DNA of 64,000 nt. Origin: Branchiostoma floridae. Its lineage: Eukaryota; Chordata; Leptocardii; Amphioxiformes; Branchiostomatidae. Both the position numbers and the translations under genes were made by a program. The notes beneath the pieces are model-generated. The model searched no databases and was not told where the DNA came from. It saw nothing but the letters and a program-made list of their open reading frames with translations. The DNA is taken from positions 12,493,625 to 12,557,624 of the forward strand of contig NC_049981.1 of the NCBI RefSeq assembly GCF_000003815.2. The letters are read 5' to 3'. This document shows, in pieces, positions 50,002 to 62,000 of the stretch. Each line of letters opens with the position of its first letter. Position 1 is the first letter of the stretch.

Positions 50002-50387
50002 CTGAATGGGCCGTACAAATCTTACGTTTATCTCAGGCTATACATCTAAGTATACATAGATACTTAGACACTAGGGCTTATACATGATGAATACGTCTAG
50101 TGACCTTTACTAAAGTGATCTGTAGACCAGGTGCACCACACCGTTTGTCGGGATGAATACTAAACCCATGTTTAGCTCTATGCTACGTTAGCCCTTAGCG
50201 GAAGTGCGAGTCTTTGTAGGACCTGCTGAACAGGTGTCATTGTAAACGACTTACACGATGTTCACATGGTTGTTGGGGAACGCTCGTTATAACCTACAGC
50301 TATATACTTTGCCAAAATACACAACCGTAAATGGTAACGAAAAACAGGAAGTGGGAACCGTGCCAGCACAGACAACCTACCCTGACG

Positions 50388-50487
50388 NNNNNNNNNNNNN
50401 NNNNNNNNNNNNNNNNNNNNNNNNNNNNNNNNNNNNNNNNNNNNNNNNNNNNNNNNNNNNNNNNNNNNNNNNNNNNNNNNNNNNNNN
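50388..50487. other. Assembly gap (100 N)
   Basis: A placeholder gap upstream of ADAM10a; it could hide the signal-peptide exon. Confidence 0.97.
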
Positions 50488-50602
50488 AAACCCTATTCAA
50501 ACGATTTCACGTCGAACCTTTAGGCTATATACACTTTATCTGCACACTTTTAGTCGTATCAATTATATGTTAAATACATGCACTGAATCCATGTGGTAGT
50601 CT

Positions 50603-50822
50603 TTACACCTCCTGTCCACTAGTCTGCGACCGCGCTGTGACCTCAAATTTGACGGATTGCTAAACGAATTTTGTGGAAAAAGAACGACTTTTTTTAACGT
50701 TTTGTGTGATTTGTTGTCTTCTAAATCATACGCCTTTCATCTTGCATCACGTTAGAATTATAACATCACTTGTCGCACAAATCCAATTCCGGCGACCACC
50801 GTCTAGCGGAAAGGAGGCCTTA
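50603..50822. mobile_element. Harbinger-like MITE H1, copy 2
   Basis: CACCTCCTGTCCACTAG (50606) and CTAGCGGAAAGGAGGCC (50803-50819) form imperfect inverted ends with TTA on each side. The interior is the reverse complement of the element at 13657-13901 (for example GTGTGATTTGTTGTCTTCTA and GACCTCAAATTTGAC). Confidence 0.75.
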
Positions 50823-52872
50823 ACAAAATCGCTGTGTTCTTTTTCCCTTTTTTTCTGTTACAAGCCTTTTAAACATTATCCAAACTGATCCAAACGCATA
50901 GATATACACATAGACGCTGTTATTGTTGCTCACCTTGTGGGGTCTAGTGGCACATAGGCCATCGAGCTTCCTAGCTGTTTCAGTGGCAGGGTATGGTTTG
51001 TACCGAAAGGTTGGCAGCCCTTTCCCTTAAAGTGTGCCTGTATATCTACTCGAACACACCCGGAACCACCAGTACTAATGAGTTTACGTCCATTTCAAAA
51101 GACGGGTGCAGTTACCACTAAGATGTCCTAAACCAGGCCAGATTAAAGCTAGCTATTAAAGTCTGCGTTTTCACATTATTACCTGTTGGCGATTTTAAGC
51201 GTTTGGTGATATGAACACATTGTAATCTATATTATATAGCTATAAGCACATATCACGCCCTACAACAACGCAGCAGACTAAATTTGCGTTTGACGTGAAA
51301 AGTCTTTATTCAATCAGACAATTCAAGGACATGAGCAATTTCTCTTCCAATAGGTGCAATTCTAAAACATCTGTGCTGTGCATATACTAGTGACTAGTAT
51401 GTTGCGAGTTCCACAAATTCTAAGGCAACTAGAATCATTAGCTCATTTCACACAATTGTTACTTCTACATTTACGTGCAAAAACATTATTCAGTGGTGAA
51501 TATTCATATTCCATGTTTGAAAGCCTTACTCACATTGAGGTCCAACTTTATGTTTACAGTATCTAGCAATCACTATTAGCCAGTAAAACCTTTACTCTTA
51601 TAAAGTTACTTAAAGCTTGTGCTTGTAATAAATTGCAAAAAGTTTTGTTTGCAAGAGAGAACAATGTTTGTGACATATACTGTCTAATATAAGAGTGAAT
51701 TTTGAAACTTGAAATGATATTTACAACAAAGGGAGTACAAACAGAAATTGACATAGATCTACAGGTAACAAATCTTAACTATTTGACTAGAAACACGATA
51801 TCTTACACGTATTTCAAAGTATCTAAAAAAATGACAATAGATCTAGACAATTTTGTTATTGATTGCACTACAATGAAATGCATAGTTCAAAGTTTAAGTC
51901 TCTTCTAGTCCTTTTAAATCACATCACACTTTTGACACAAGCGTCCTACAATTTTGTGATGGAGAAAGATAGTCCTACGTTTTGAAACACATTGTTGACT
52001 ATTTGAAATACATTTTTTGTGCTTTTAAGGCAGTCATTGTTTGTAGCTTTGATAATTTTTGAATTAGTTTATCATGATTGGTGGGGTGTTTTCTTCATGC
52101 AATGTCATAGGTCAAATGAGTAGGTAAAAATAATTACCGGTACTTATCATTTTTGAAACTTCCTTTTCTATACACATTTTTGTTGTTCAATTATTAACTA
52201 TGGACGGTACAAAAAAAGGTGCAGCAATATCGCCACATGCATGCAAAAACACTCCCTTAGAGGGACTGCTGCTTTAGATATACATTGTACACTAAGTCTT
52301 AGTGAAATTTCTTAGTTTTGATTTCTAACAGTCTTTGAATCTTTGTTGTTATTTTTTAAATCATCATTAATCAGTCTCAAGTCTTTGTAGTATTTCTTCC
52401 TTTCCTTTTTCCACAATCAGATAAAAGTCATTAGACTCCTTAACCATCTTAAGAAGTCACTAAATCTAGTCTAGGTTTAGGCCATTTATGCAATGTTCCA
52501 GATGGACAGTATGTAAAAATGCTATGGTCAATGTTCTTAGCACTATAACAGTTTGCATTCTTTTTTTTTTTACTTCTGATAATGCATGTCTTTTCCTGTC
52601 ATGGGCTCATGATGCACATCTAAATCCGAGGAACATATCTAATAATTTTTTGCACACACACACCTTTATCTAGTTTTACAAATCACGGCAATTCATTTTA
52701 AAGCCCCTAACACAGCAGCAACATTGATCGTCTGTTTTCTAGATTAATCAATAGTTTAGATTTCTCTGCTTCTGCTCCTTCAATCATGCAGTTTCATAAC
52801 AAAAATCATGTACAACATGTATCGTTTTCATGATCAGTATAGTGTATAGTGTAATTAGTGTTCCATCCAGAT

Positions 52873-53004
52873 TTAACGTAGTCCAGCTCTCTCTGCTTTT
52901 GCTTCTTCGATACTACTGGGGATGACTGCGTTGAGGCAACAAGTCACGCCAACAACAAGCATGATTATCCCTACTGATAACAGTAGGAATGACCACCAGT
53001 TGTC
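52873..53004 (-). CDS. ADAM10: ADAM10b distal alternative terminal exon
   Basis: 44 codons: [20 protein letters not shown], then [20 protein letters not shown] and GLR, stop TAA at 52873-52875. Acceptor gtatttcag, phase 0. Two Cys follow the helix, a possible palmitoylation site. Confidence 0.85.
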   Translation of the reverse strand, partial: DNWWSFLLLSVGIIMLVVGVTCCLNAVIPSSIEEAKAERAGLR

Positions 53005-56000
53005 CTGAAATACAAACAAATGTGTGCAAGTTAGTAATAAACAACAACAAGGCTTTCTGGGTTATGGAAAGTTTGACTATGGTTAGAGGTGAAAACGTTC
53101 ATGGCATAATATCTGACTAGTAAAGATTTTATGTTCATTTGGCTCAGAAACATGTGACAAGTAGAGACATTAAAATCAAAGAACCTTAGGAGGTCATCTA
53201 GCTGGACTGCACCAAATTTTCCTTAGAAATTGTGCCAACTTTGCAAATTTCACATTGTCCCTTGCGGTCACACTCACATGCGACATATGAGTAATAGGGC
53301 CTTCACAAGGAAATCGAATTAGCAGGAATCAAGCCGAACCAGCCGGAATGAAGTATTTGCAAACTTCGTGTCACATTCGGGGCCATTCGGGTGGGAATTC
53401 CAAATGCGCCTTAAATCCCCTTCACACGAGAAGGAATAAGCCGAAATGCTGTCAGAATGAAAATTCTTGTCTATTCCTGTGAATTCGTAGTGCATTCTAG
53501 ACATTCTTACGGCATTCGAAATATTCTTTCGGCCACATTCTGGCAGGATTCGAGGTGGCTTGCCGTTTCGGTTCTCCATCGAATGAGATAAGAATGTTTC
53601 GAATAATGTTAGAATGCTGTAGAATGCGGTCAGACTGCAGTCAGAATAGTTAGATTACACTAAGAATCCACTACGAATGCCATTCGATATTTCTCCACTT
53701 CGAATACACCTCGACAGTTTTTAACATGTCAAAAACTTTCGAGCCAGCCAAAAAGAACGGGGACAAATATCTCGAATGCAGTAAGAATGTTTAGAATACA
53801 GTACGAATTGCGAGGAATTGCCACGAATAGGAAAAAAAATTTCATTCGGATGGCATTCCGGCTCATTCGTGCTCTCGTGTGAAGGGGGCTTAAAATATGT
53901 GGCCTCTACAATCAACATGGCTGCACCTGTAATGTCACATTCTCAGTTTCAGCTCCAAAGCAAATACAAGACAGCTTCGTTTTACTGAAAATATCAGTGT
54001 TGCCACTGCATCATAAACCAATGTACAAAGATTGAGATTAAAAGATTATTTTGCAGTGATTCTTCTATTTGGGTCATTTTGCAACTAAAGACCATGCGTT
54101 GGGTCTGACTGGAGTCTATTGGCCTCACTTTGTCAGTCCCTTTTTTAATCTGATGCAGTCAAGTGAGATGCCTGTTTTACTAGGTTATAAAGGTCAAAAT
54201 GGTCAACATCTTGTTTCATCTGGACCAATATTCTGAATCAGAATGCTACCAGTACTCAACAGAAGAGTACTATGCCTAGTCATAGTTCAAAGGGGATGAG
54301 CCATATGATTGTAAAAAAGAAACTGAACGTTCTAAATAACTGCTATTTACTTGGACTGCGCTAAACAATTTTAGGTTTCAACCATTGTTAAATTGCAAGA
54401 CACAGCATACACAAGGCATAAGACAGCTAGAACCAAGGAAATATGGATGCTGATTGGAAGATAATATCATTGGTAAGTATCAATGATCAATCACATAAAA
54501 TTGATGACAGCAAGAAAACTCCCCAAAGTAAAGATGCAACATTCAAACTGGTAGGTGGCAGCAGCAAATATCCCAAACAGACAGAAACCATACATGAAGT
54601 ACTTGAAGTAAAGACCTTTGAATAAATTCTTAATCAGAAATACCTATTAGATACTCTTGGGGGTAGCAAGACAAGACTCATCATTGAAGCCACACATAAT
54701 AAACAGCTTTGTTTAGTAGGGAGAAAATTCTTACAGTTATGAAAGGGCAACATGCATAAAAAAGAACCTAATTTCATTTCAACATGTGCTTCAGCAAATG
54801 GTATGTTTTACTTACACTACATGTATTTAGCAAATGTAATCAGGGCCTTTCTAATCAAGAAAATATTGAAACCATGATTGCTATACAGGACTTAAAATGC
54901 ATACCAGTGTAAGCATGCAGATACAAAAAAAAATATTTTGAGACCTGTTACTAATCTGATAGCCCAGGCCAGCTCTGCCAAAATGTAGACATTTGAAAAT
55001 AAAAACATAAAAATGTGGACATTTGAGAGACGTGCAGCCACTCTCCAATCATAGATAACTGCCATTCTGTCATTGGTTGAATTTCTAATTGTGATGGACA
55101 GTCAGGATCAGTCTACTGCTCTGCTTAAGTCAAGATGAGACATAAAGTGAAGACAAACATTAAGACATGAAATGAAAGCGTTAGTAAGACACAACAGGCC
55201 AGCCACCAGATCTTAGCTCCTCCCATTAATGAGACAAGAGCAGACAGACACCAAACCGCACACGAGAGTAAAACGGTGTCAGGAAAACAAATGACCTCTC
55301 AACGCAATCCCGCCGCTTCGGCTTTCGCTGCCTCTATACTACTGGGAACCACAGCATTGAGACAGAAGATAATTCCTGTCACAATTCCTGCGATTCCGAT
55401 GATGATGAGTAGGATGGCCCACCAGTACGTCTATTGGACGGAAACATGTCATCACGTGACTCACAAACAAAAAAATGACAACAAGCATTACGACAAGATG
55501 GAAAGTGAACTATTCTTTTCTGGCATGCAATAATATTGTGATGACAACTTCAAAATAAAGATAGTGAATTCAGGATGGCAATTTACAGTAAAATCTAAAG
55601 ATTCAGAGAAGAAAATGTGGAAATGTTTAAAGACAATAGTTGTAAAAAGGACAATGCTAGATTTTATCAATATGTGAGGAGTACAAAATTGCAAAATTCT
55701 ATGTTTCTTCTATGCAATTAGTTAACATAAAACAACAAAAACTACAAACATATCACTGACATGGAAATGGGTGAGCAAACAAGATAAAAACATAACAAAA
55801 ACGAGTCAGTGAAATCATTCATAACACAATATGTTCTTTATAGGGTACTAAGATATTTTCAATATGAGGACAAAACAGATCAGGTTTTCTTATCACAAAC
55901 CTGTATTAAAATGAATTACTACATGTATCTTAACTGAACAGTTTACCTTGGCCCAATCTGAAGCTCCATACAGCACTAGTTTCTTGATTCTGGCGAGTGG

Positions 56001-59000
56001 TCCGTCAATGTCGACCTCCCGACAGCGGTTAAGGTTGTCGCAGTAACCCTTGTTGTCATCGCACACGCTACCGGGCTCCAGCGTAAGCGGGGACTCAGCA
56101 TTGAACTCTGGGAAATACTTGCTGCTACGGCAAGTTTCTGGTTGTCCTACATACATAAGGGAAAAGATGCTTAAAAATCAAGAGAATTAAACCAATGATC
56201 ATAGTATAGTGATCACCTTACTAACCTACATAACCAACACAATACTGTAACATTATAAAAGAAGCATCCACTGTCTGAAACATAAATGAACAAACATTGT
56301 AGTAGAAAGATTGATTCAACTTCTTCTATTGAATTCCTGGATAAGTAGTCTGCACAAATGCTATGCTCATTTTTTGTGGTCACTTAGACAATTTTTCCAA
56401 GTGAACCTGTTTAGATCCAAAATTAGTTTACAGTCCTGTGTCTTAGGTTAATGCCTGCCTACCTTAAAAAGATGATAATATAGAGTCTATCAGTCTAATT
56501 CTCTTCTTACAATATTTTCCTAACCCACCTTGTTGTTGACAGCACACATGGCACAGTTCCTCCTCGTTGGTGCCATCAGAGTTCCTCTTACACTCACACC
56601 TGTCATACCCGTACCTACGGCACACAGACTCACTGCATTGCTGGAAGAGAAGCAAGAGAGCTTTCCAATTACAAATTAAACAAAGTTGTAACCACACTAA
56701 TGCTATGGTGCGATGTGCTGTACTCAATATGATACATGGTAGATGCCTAAAGAGTTGTCAAAACTACATGTATTAAGAACAAAATGACATGATTGTACAT
56801 TGCTCTGAGAGAGTCATCTCTTGAGAAAGTCTGTAGAAAACAAAGTCTCCCAATAAAATGACATGATTTCTACATACACTATTAAGCAATGTTATTTTCA
56901 AAGCTACATACTTGGCTATTTAACTGTTATTTTCTTGCAAATAGAAAATAAAAGTATTGTAAAACTGTTGTTTAGTATAGATTCTGAAGTAGCTGCCACA
57001 CACTGTATCTTATACAACAGTTGAGAAATAATCAGTTTTGTAGTACAAATTGTACTGTATTTTGTTCCGTTGCTTGTGCAGGTACAAAACAGCTAAGGAA
57101 ACTGTAAATTCATTTATTTCATAAATAAAGACTTAATTTCACCAGGGGATAATATAGGAGGGTTTTACAGTGTTTTACGTTTACACTACTGTAACTTACA
57201 GTAATACTCATACAAAAGAGTTGAATTATGCCATAACAATTTACTTTTTTAGTTCTCGGATTTTTAAAAGTGAAAATATAGTATGAGGACATTGCAAAGC
57301 CAGAGGGTGGGGAGGACAACTTGAACATGACTGTATAAACCACATAAAACTGAGTACACCAAGGCACATACCTGGCTTCATTATCATTATGTTTTTCCAG
57401 TTAAAGGTTTTTGGAATTTTTGAAAAGAATCCGAGAACCAACAAATCAGATTGGTGTGGCCTTATTCGTAATAAAATACTGGAAACAGTTTTTTTAATTA
57501 AGATATATTATACTACATTAGGTAAATGAGCTCACCCCATCGAGGCACACACGTGTTCCCTCACTACACATGGTAGTGAGGTCAGGTTTGGGTGCTGGGT
57601 CGGGGCAGGAGGAGCTGACACCGGAACAGTAGGATGTGTGAGCACACTCCCTCTCATCTGCACACTGGAAGCTGCTCGGGTTGTATGTACATGTGGTGTT
57701 GCAACAGGTTCCCTGGCTAGGGCTGAAGGAAATACAACAAAAACGTTTGTACAAATTGAAAGGTAACATATTCAGACAGATACATATAATGCTAACCTTC
57801 ACATGGTCTAGCCTAACAAACTACTGCTTCTAGGTTATTCATTCTCCCTCAAACATATTCATATATAGAGCGACCAGCTCCTTGAACTGTCCTGCCACTT
57901 GCTACATAGTCTAATCTAACACCACAGGATATCTGCTACTTTGCCAGTAACCATGGTGCCAGTTGTCTGGTCCAGGTTCTGGCAATTTTGCCTCTTCTGA
58001 TGAATTCACACTCATTTTTGTAGCAAGTTGAAATTATTCACACGACTTTTGGTGTATTTGGTGGTTCCAATTACATTTCTAAAGCCCTTGGGTCACACAC
58101 TTGAGTTACATAATCCACAACAGCTTGTGGTGTGTGTTCAACTATAGCTTACCCTTTCTCATAAGTGCAGAAAAAGCATATCATCATTTATAAAGCCTTT
58201 GATATGACACAGACAAGGTTTGAGCCCCCATCTTTTAAATGAAAGACAAACTTTTCTACTACATTAAAGGTCATTGCACTAGTTGGTATTTTGCATCTAT
58301 TATGTAGGTATTGCACAACAAAAGGCTGTGTATAATGTACCTGCAGATTGCGCCTTGTTTGAGAGTACATGCGATCGGTGAGCCCTCCTGAAACTGGCCG
58401 TTACAGCAGACATCCCCCATCCTGTCACACTGGTCCTGATACCCACAGTCACACTGCTCCCCTTCCTCAACAATGCCATTACCACAGATGGCACTATCAG
58501 CAGCTGTATAGAGGGAAGAAAACTGCATGTCAAAGGGCATAGTGTACTTTTATCATACAGTAATTCTTGCTTTTTTCACAGTGACTGCTTCATTACAAAC
58601 TTAAATCCACAAAGGCACCAGTGCCTCCATTACTGTACAGTATAGACTATGGTGCAATTGAAATTTAATTACTGCTATCAGTACTTGCTTTTCGCCCATT
58701 CCTCGTTAAAGGGGCAAATTGCTGTCGCACATAAGCAGCGGGCCACAGTTTTCTTTAAAGACACAATGACTACGTATTTTGCCCTTTTCCGTTACAAGTA
58801 CATGATAGTAATATGCTAAGCAATGTTTTCCCACCATTGTTAGTTGCCTTTTGGTCGTCCCGGGTAAGGTTTTGCTTAGAAACACGCTAAAAACACGTGT
58901 CGGAAATGCTATAAAGGTGAATATCGTGGCATTCTGATAATGAAAAGACGTTAGTTCTTTAAATTTTCAGTCATAATTTACATCAACCACTTAGGCCGGC

Positions 59001-62000
59001 TTGTCACGTGTTGATGAACTTGTCCAGCAGACGACCTTTTTACGTCAGATGCCGTTTTATTCTTGTCGCCAACTGTTGTATAATTTACGTTACCGAACTT
59101 CTGTTGGGTGTAATTCGCTTACGAAAAGACATTTTCCGATAATGTTTTCACTGTTTTATCTGCTAAACAGTGGTGTTGCGTAATAAACAAATGACAGAAC
59201 ACATAAAACACGAATGTTGGAAACATGACTATAACCGCCAATCTCAGGCCGTTTGTCACTTTTTTGATATAATTTACGTTACCATAATAAGTCCCTTAGA
59301 ATTATAGAAAGATCATTATTTTTGTACTCATAGGAAAGAATGCTCCCAGATAAGTAATTGCCTGCAGAGTTAATCTTTCCAGAGCTGTTTGTTAAAATCT
59401 TATTTATCATTAAAAGCATAAATATAATTTACGTTACCATATAATTTACGTTACCATTTTTTTTCTTCAATATGTCATCGGATGTTCAGCAAGAGCACAT
59501 CAACCAAAGACGTATTATCTGCTGTAATGTTACTGTAAGTGGGCTTGGCTTGCCATAGAGTCACAATGCAGTCTGTTTATATGTTCCTGTTTCAGTGAAT
59601 TTTACGATGCTGGGACTTTTCATTTCTCATAGGAATGTAGAAATACGAGGGGCGAGTAAGAACAGAAAGAAACAACACCCCGACTCCCGCCGGGATTCGA
59701 ACCCGCGCCGAACCCGCGCAGCCGGATCACAAATCGAACGTGCAAACCGTTCGGCCAAAAGGCTTAAGCCATTAGGCGTCTTCGGTTTAGCAGTCCTTGA
59801 ACACCACTGTTACACTACTCCCCCTTTTCTTTTCAAGATTCGTCCTCGAATCTCCGAGATCGACATCCCTGTGTGGCACATACTAGCCTGTTACTCACAG
59901 GGCCGGCTTGGGAACCATTGTAGAAATTCAGAGGGGCGAGTAAGAACAGAAATAAACAACATCCCGACTCCCGGGATTCGAACCTGCGCCGAACTCGGAC
60001 AGCCGGATCACAAATCCAACGTGCTAACCACAACACCAAAAGCTCAAGAGCTGTTGGCGTGGTCAGTTTGGCAGCGCTAGAACCCCACTGTTACAGGAAC
60101 GATGTTCAAATGATAAACCTGACATGCACCAACTTGGAAAGATGCGGGTGTTTATATTGCTATCTGATGCTTCAATAATCAACATTACACGGAATGTATA
60201 GTACCAAGTTGAATAAATGTATATTGGGTTGGACTGAACCAAAATAAACCCCTGTTGTCAAAGTAGACTCGTCCAAGTTTGTCGTCATTTTCGCGCGCTT
60301 TTTGAAGATCACACGACTGGAATGACAGAAATTCATGCTCAACACTGACTGATGAAGTAAGGTACGTTTCAAGCATGTTTGTCTTAAATAGCAACAGAGA
60401 TTATGATCAGCTAATTATGAAGGTCAATGTAGTCAAGATTCGTGTCACAGAAATATTTCTCGTTTTACACAGTGGACCCCTTTATATAAACGTACAGACG
60501 GCGGTAAATCAGCGACACTGTTTACGCTAGCGCCACGTTATCTACATTGAGGACTTGTCATTGAGTTATAAGCTCCATGATCAAAAGCATATGGGCTGCA
60601 GAAGTTAATAGCTAACTTAAGTTAAGACTTCACTATCATTAGATGTTCCGAAGTTTTCACCTTTGCTTGTTTAGGTTGGAAATCTTGTTAATTAGAAGCA
60701 AACTACTCTTTCAACCAGTCGTGACTGCACAGAATTGATGCACAGAATTGTTTTACATGGACAGACACATGGTTCAAGGCAGAAAGCTATTTGTGAAACC
60801 AATCCCACTCTATAAAGTCAATATCTATATAACGTCAGGCTTGTCATGTAATCATGTGGCATTAGTATAAAGGGACAGGCTGCCAGGATAACTGTAGAAC
60901 AGACTGCCTTTACACATGCAGCTCTCTTTTGGAAAATTCACTTAAGGGTTAATGACCCGCCCCGAGGTGTATATGGTGTCATAACGCCTGGTCCTTTGCT
61001 ATAACCACCGAATAAAACCACCGATGTGAGCGAAGCGAACGAGGTGTTTTTATGAGCATCGACACTGGTGCCGGTGTCGATGCAAATTGACACCGGTGCC
61101 GGTGTCGATTCATTCTGACCAATCAGAGGAGCGAAACCCACCTGCCTGGCATGGATCTTTGTGTTACGGCGTCATAACCAACGTGGAACGGGGCCTTCTG
61201 AATGGTCCGCGGCGCCTGGCTATATGATAATGTTGTTTATAGCCTTGCTCATCAACAAAAGCCTTAGTATACACATATTACACAGTTCTTTCTGCCGGTA
61301 TTATTGAACCACATGATATAAGGTGTATGGATGGACATTTTGTTAGGTAGCACATTCATTCTATATTGATGTGACATTGTGTTTGTTCCACGAACAAAGA
61401 TTGTCCTGACATTAAAAAATGTTTTATAAGAAGTGCGATAACTGGTGTTTAGTTTGTTGTCTTTCCAATATCGAAAGCTTGTGCTAGAAAGGCCCAGCCC
61501 ATCTGGTGCATGTTGCCATCGCATCATGTCCTGCTACTCCCAAAGACTTGATTAAAGGACGCGAGGACGAAGCGGTTCTGACCTAGAGCGTGTGATTGCG
61601 TGAATCCTTTGTTACTTAGCATGTATTTAAATAGACCCCGCCAAGATAGAGACCTTGCATATCTTGGGTGTCTTTCCGCAGAGTCCGGGTGGGTATAGGA
61701 CGAACAAGATTATACGGGTATTCCGGATAACAAAGATACACTTTTTTGCTACTCTGAGTTAGCAACATGAAGATAAGAGGTCCAGCATTATAGACGGACA
61801 TGACCTGATCAGTTCAAATAGAGCCAGTATGTACACTATTCGGCTTTCCTCCAAATGTTAGAGATTCTGTAATTTACGTTACCACAGTTCATTGGCATTT
61901 ACCTGTAGAATAGATATCGCCTGCTTCCAACCATTTTCATAAATATATTCTATCGCTCTTATCCCATCCTACAGGGTGAAAATTAAACAACTAAGTATTA

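Larger units (their letters stand above)
50002..52872. other. Intergenic region between the two ADAM10 genes
   Basis: It contains a gap, a MITE and, from about 51300 to 52870, AT-rich sequence likely to be the 3' UTR of copy b. No other exon is recognised. Confidence 0.55.

Noticed and set aside
50930-51010. Candidate ADAM10a first exon on the minus strand (MAYVPLDP then a gtgagc donor)
   Set aside because: No signal peptide, and the phase does not match exon 2 in the Met frame.
45055-58503. Venom-type disintegrin/metalloprotease toxin
   Set aside because: Exon order, stalk motif and TM exons identify cellular ADAM10-type proteins; no RGD loop and no secreted architecture.
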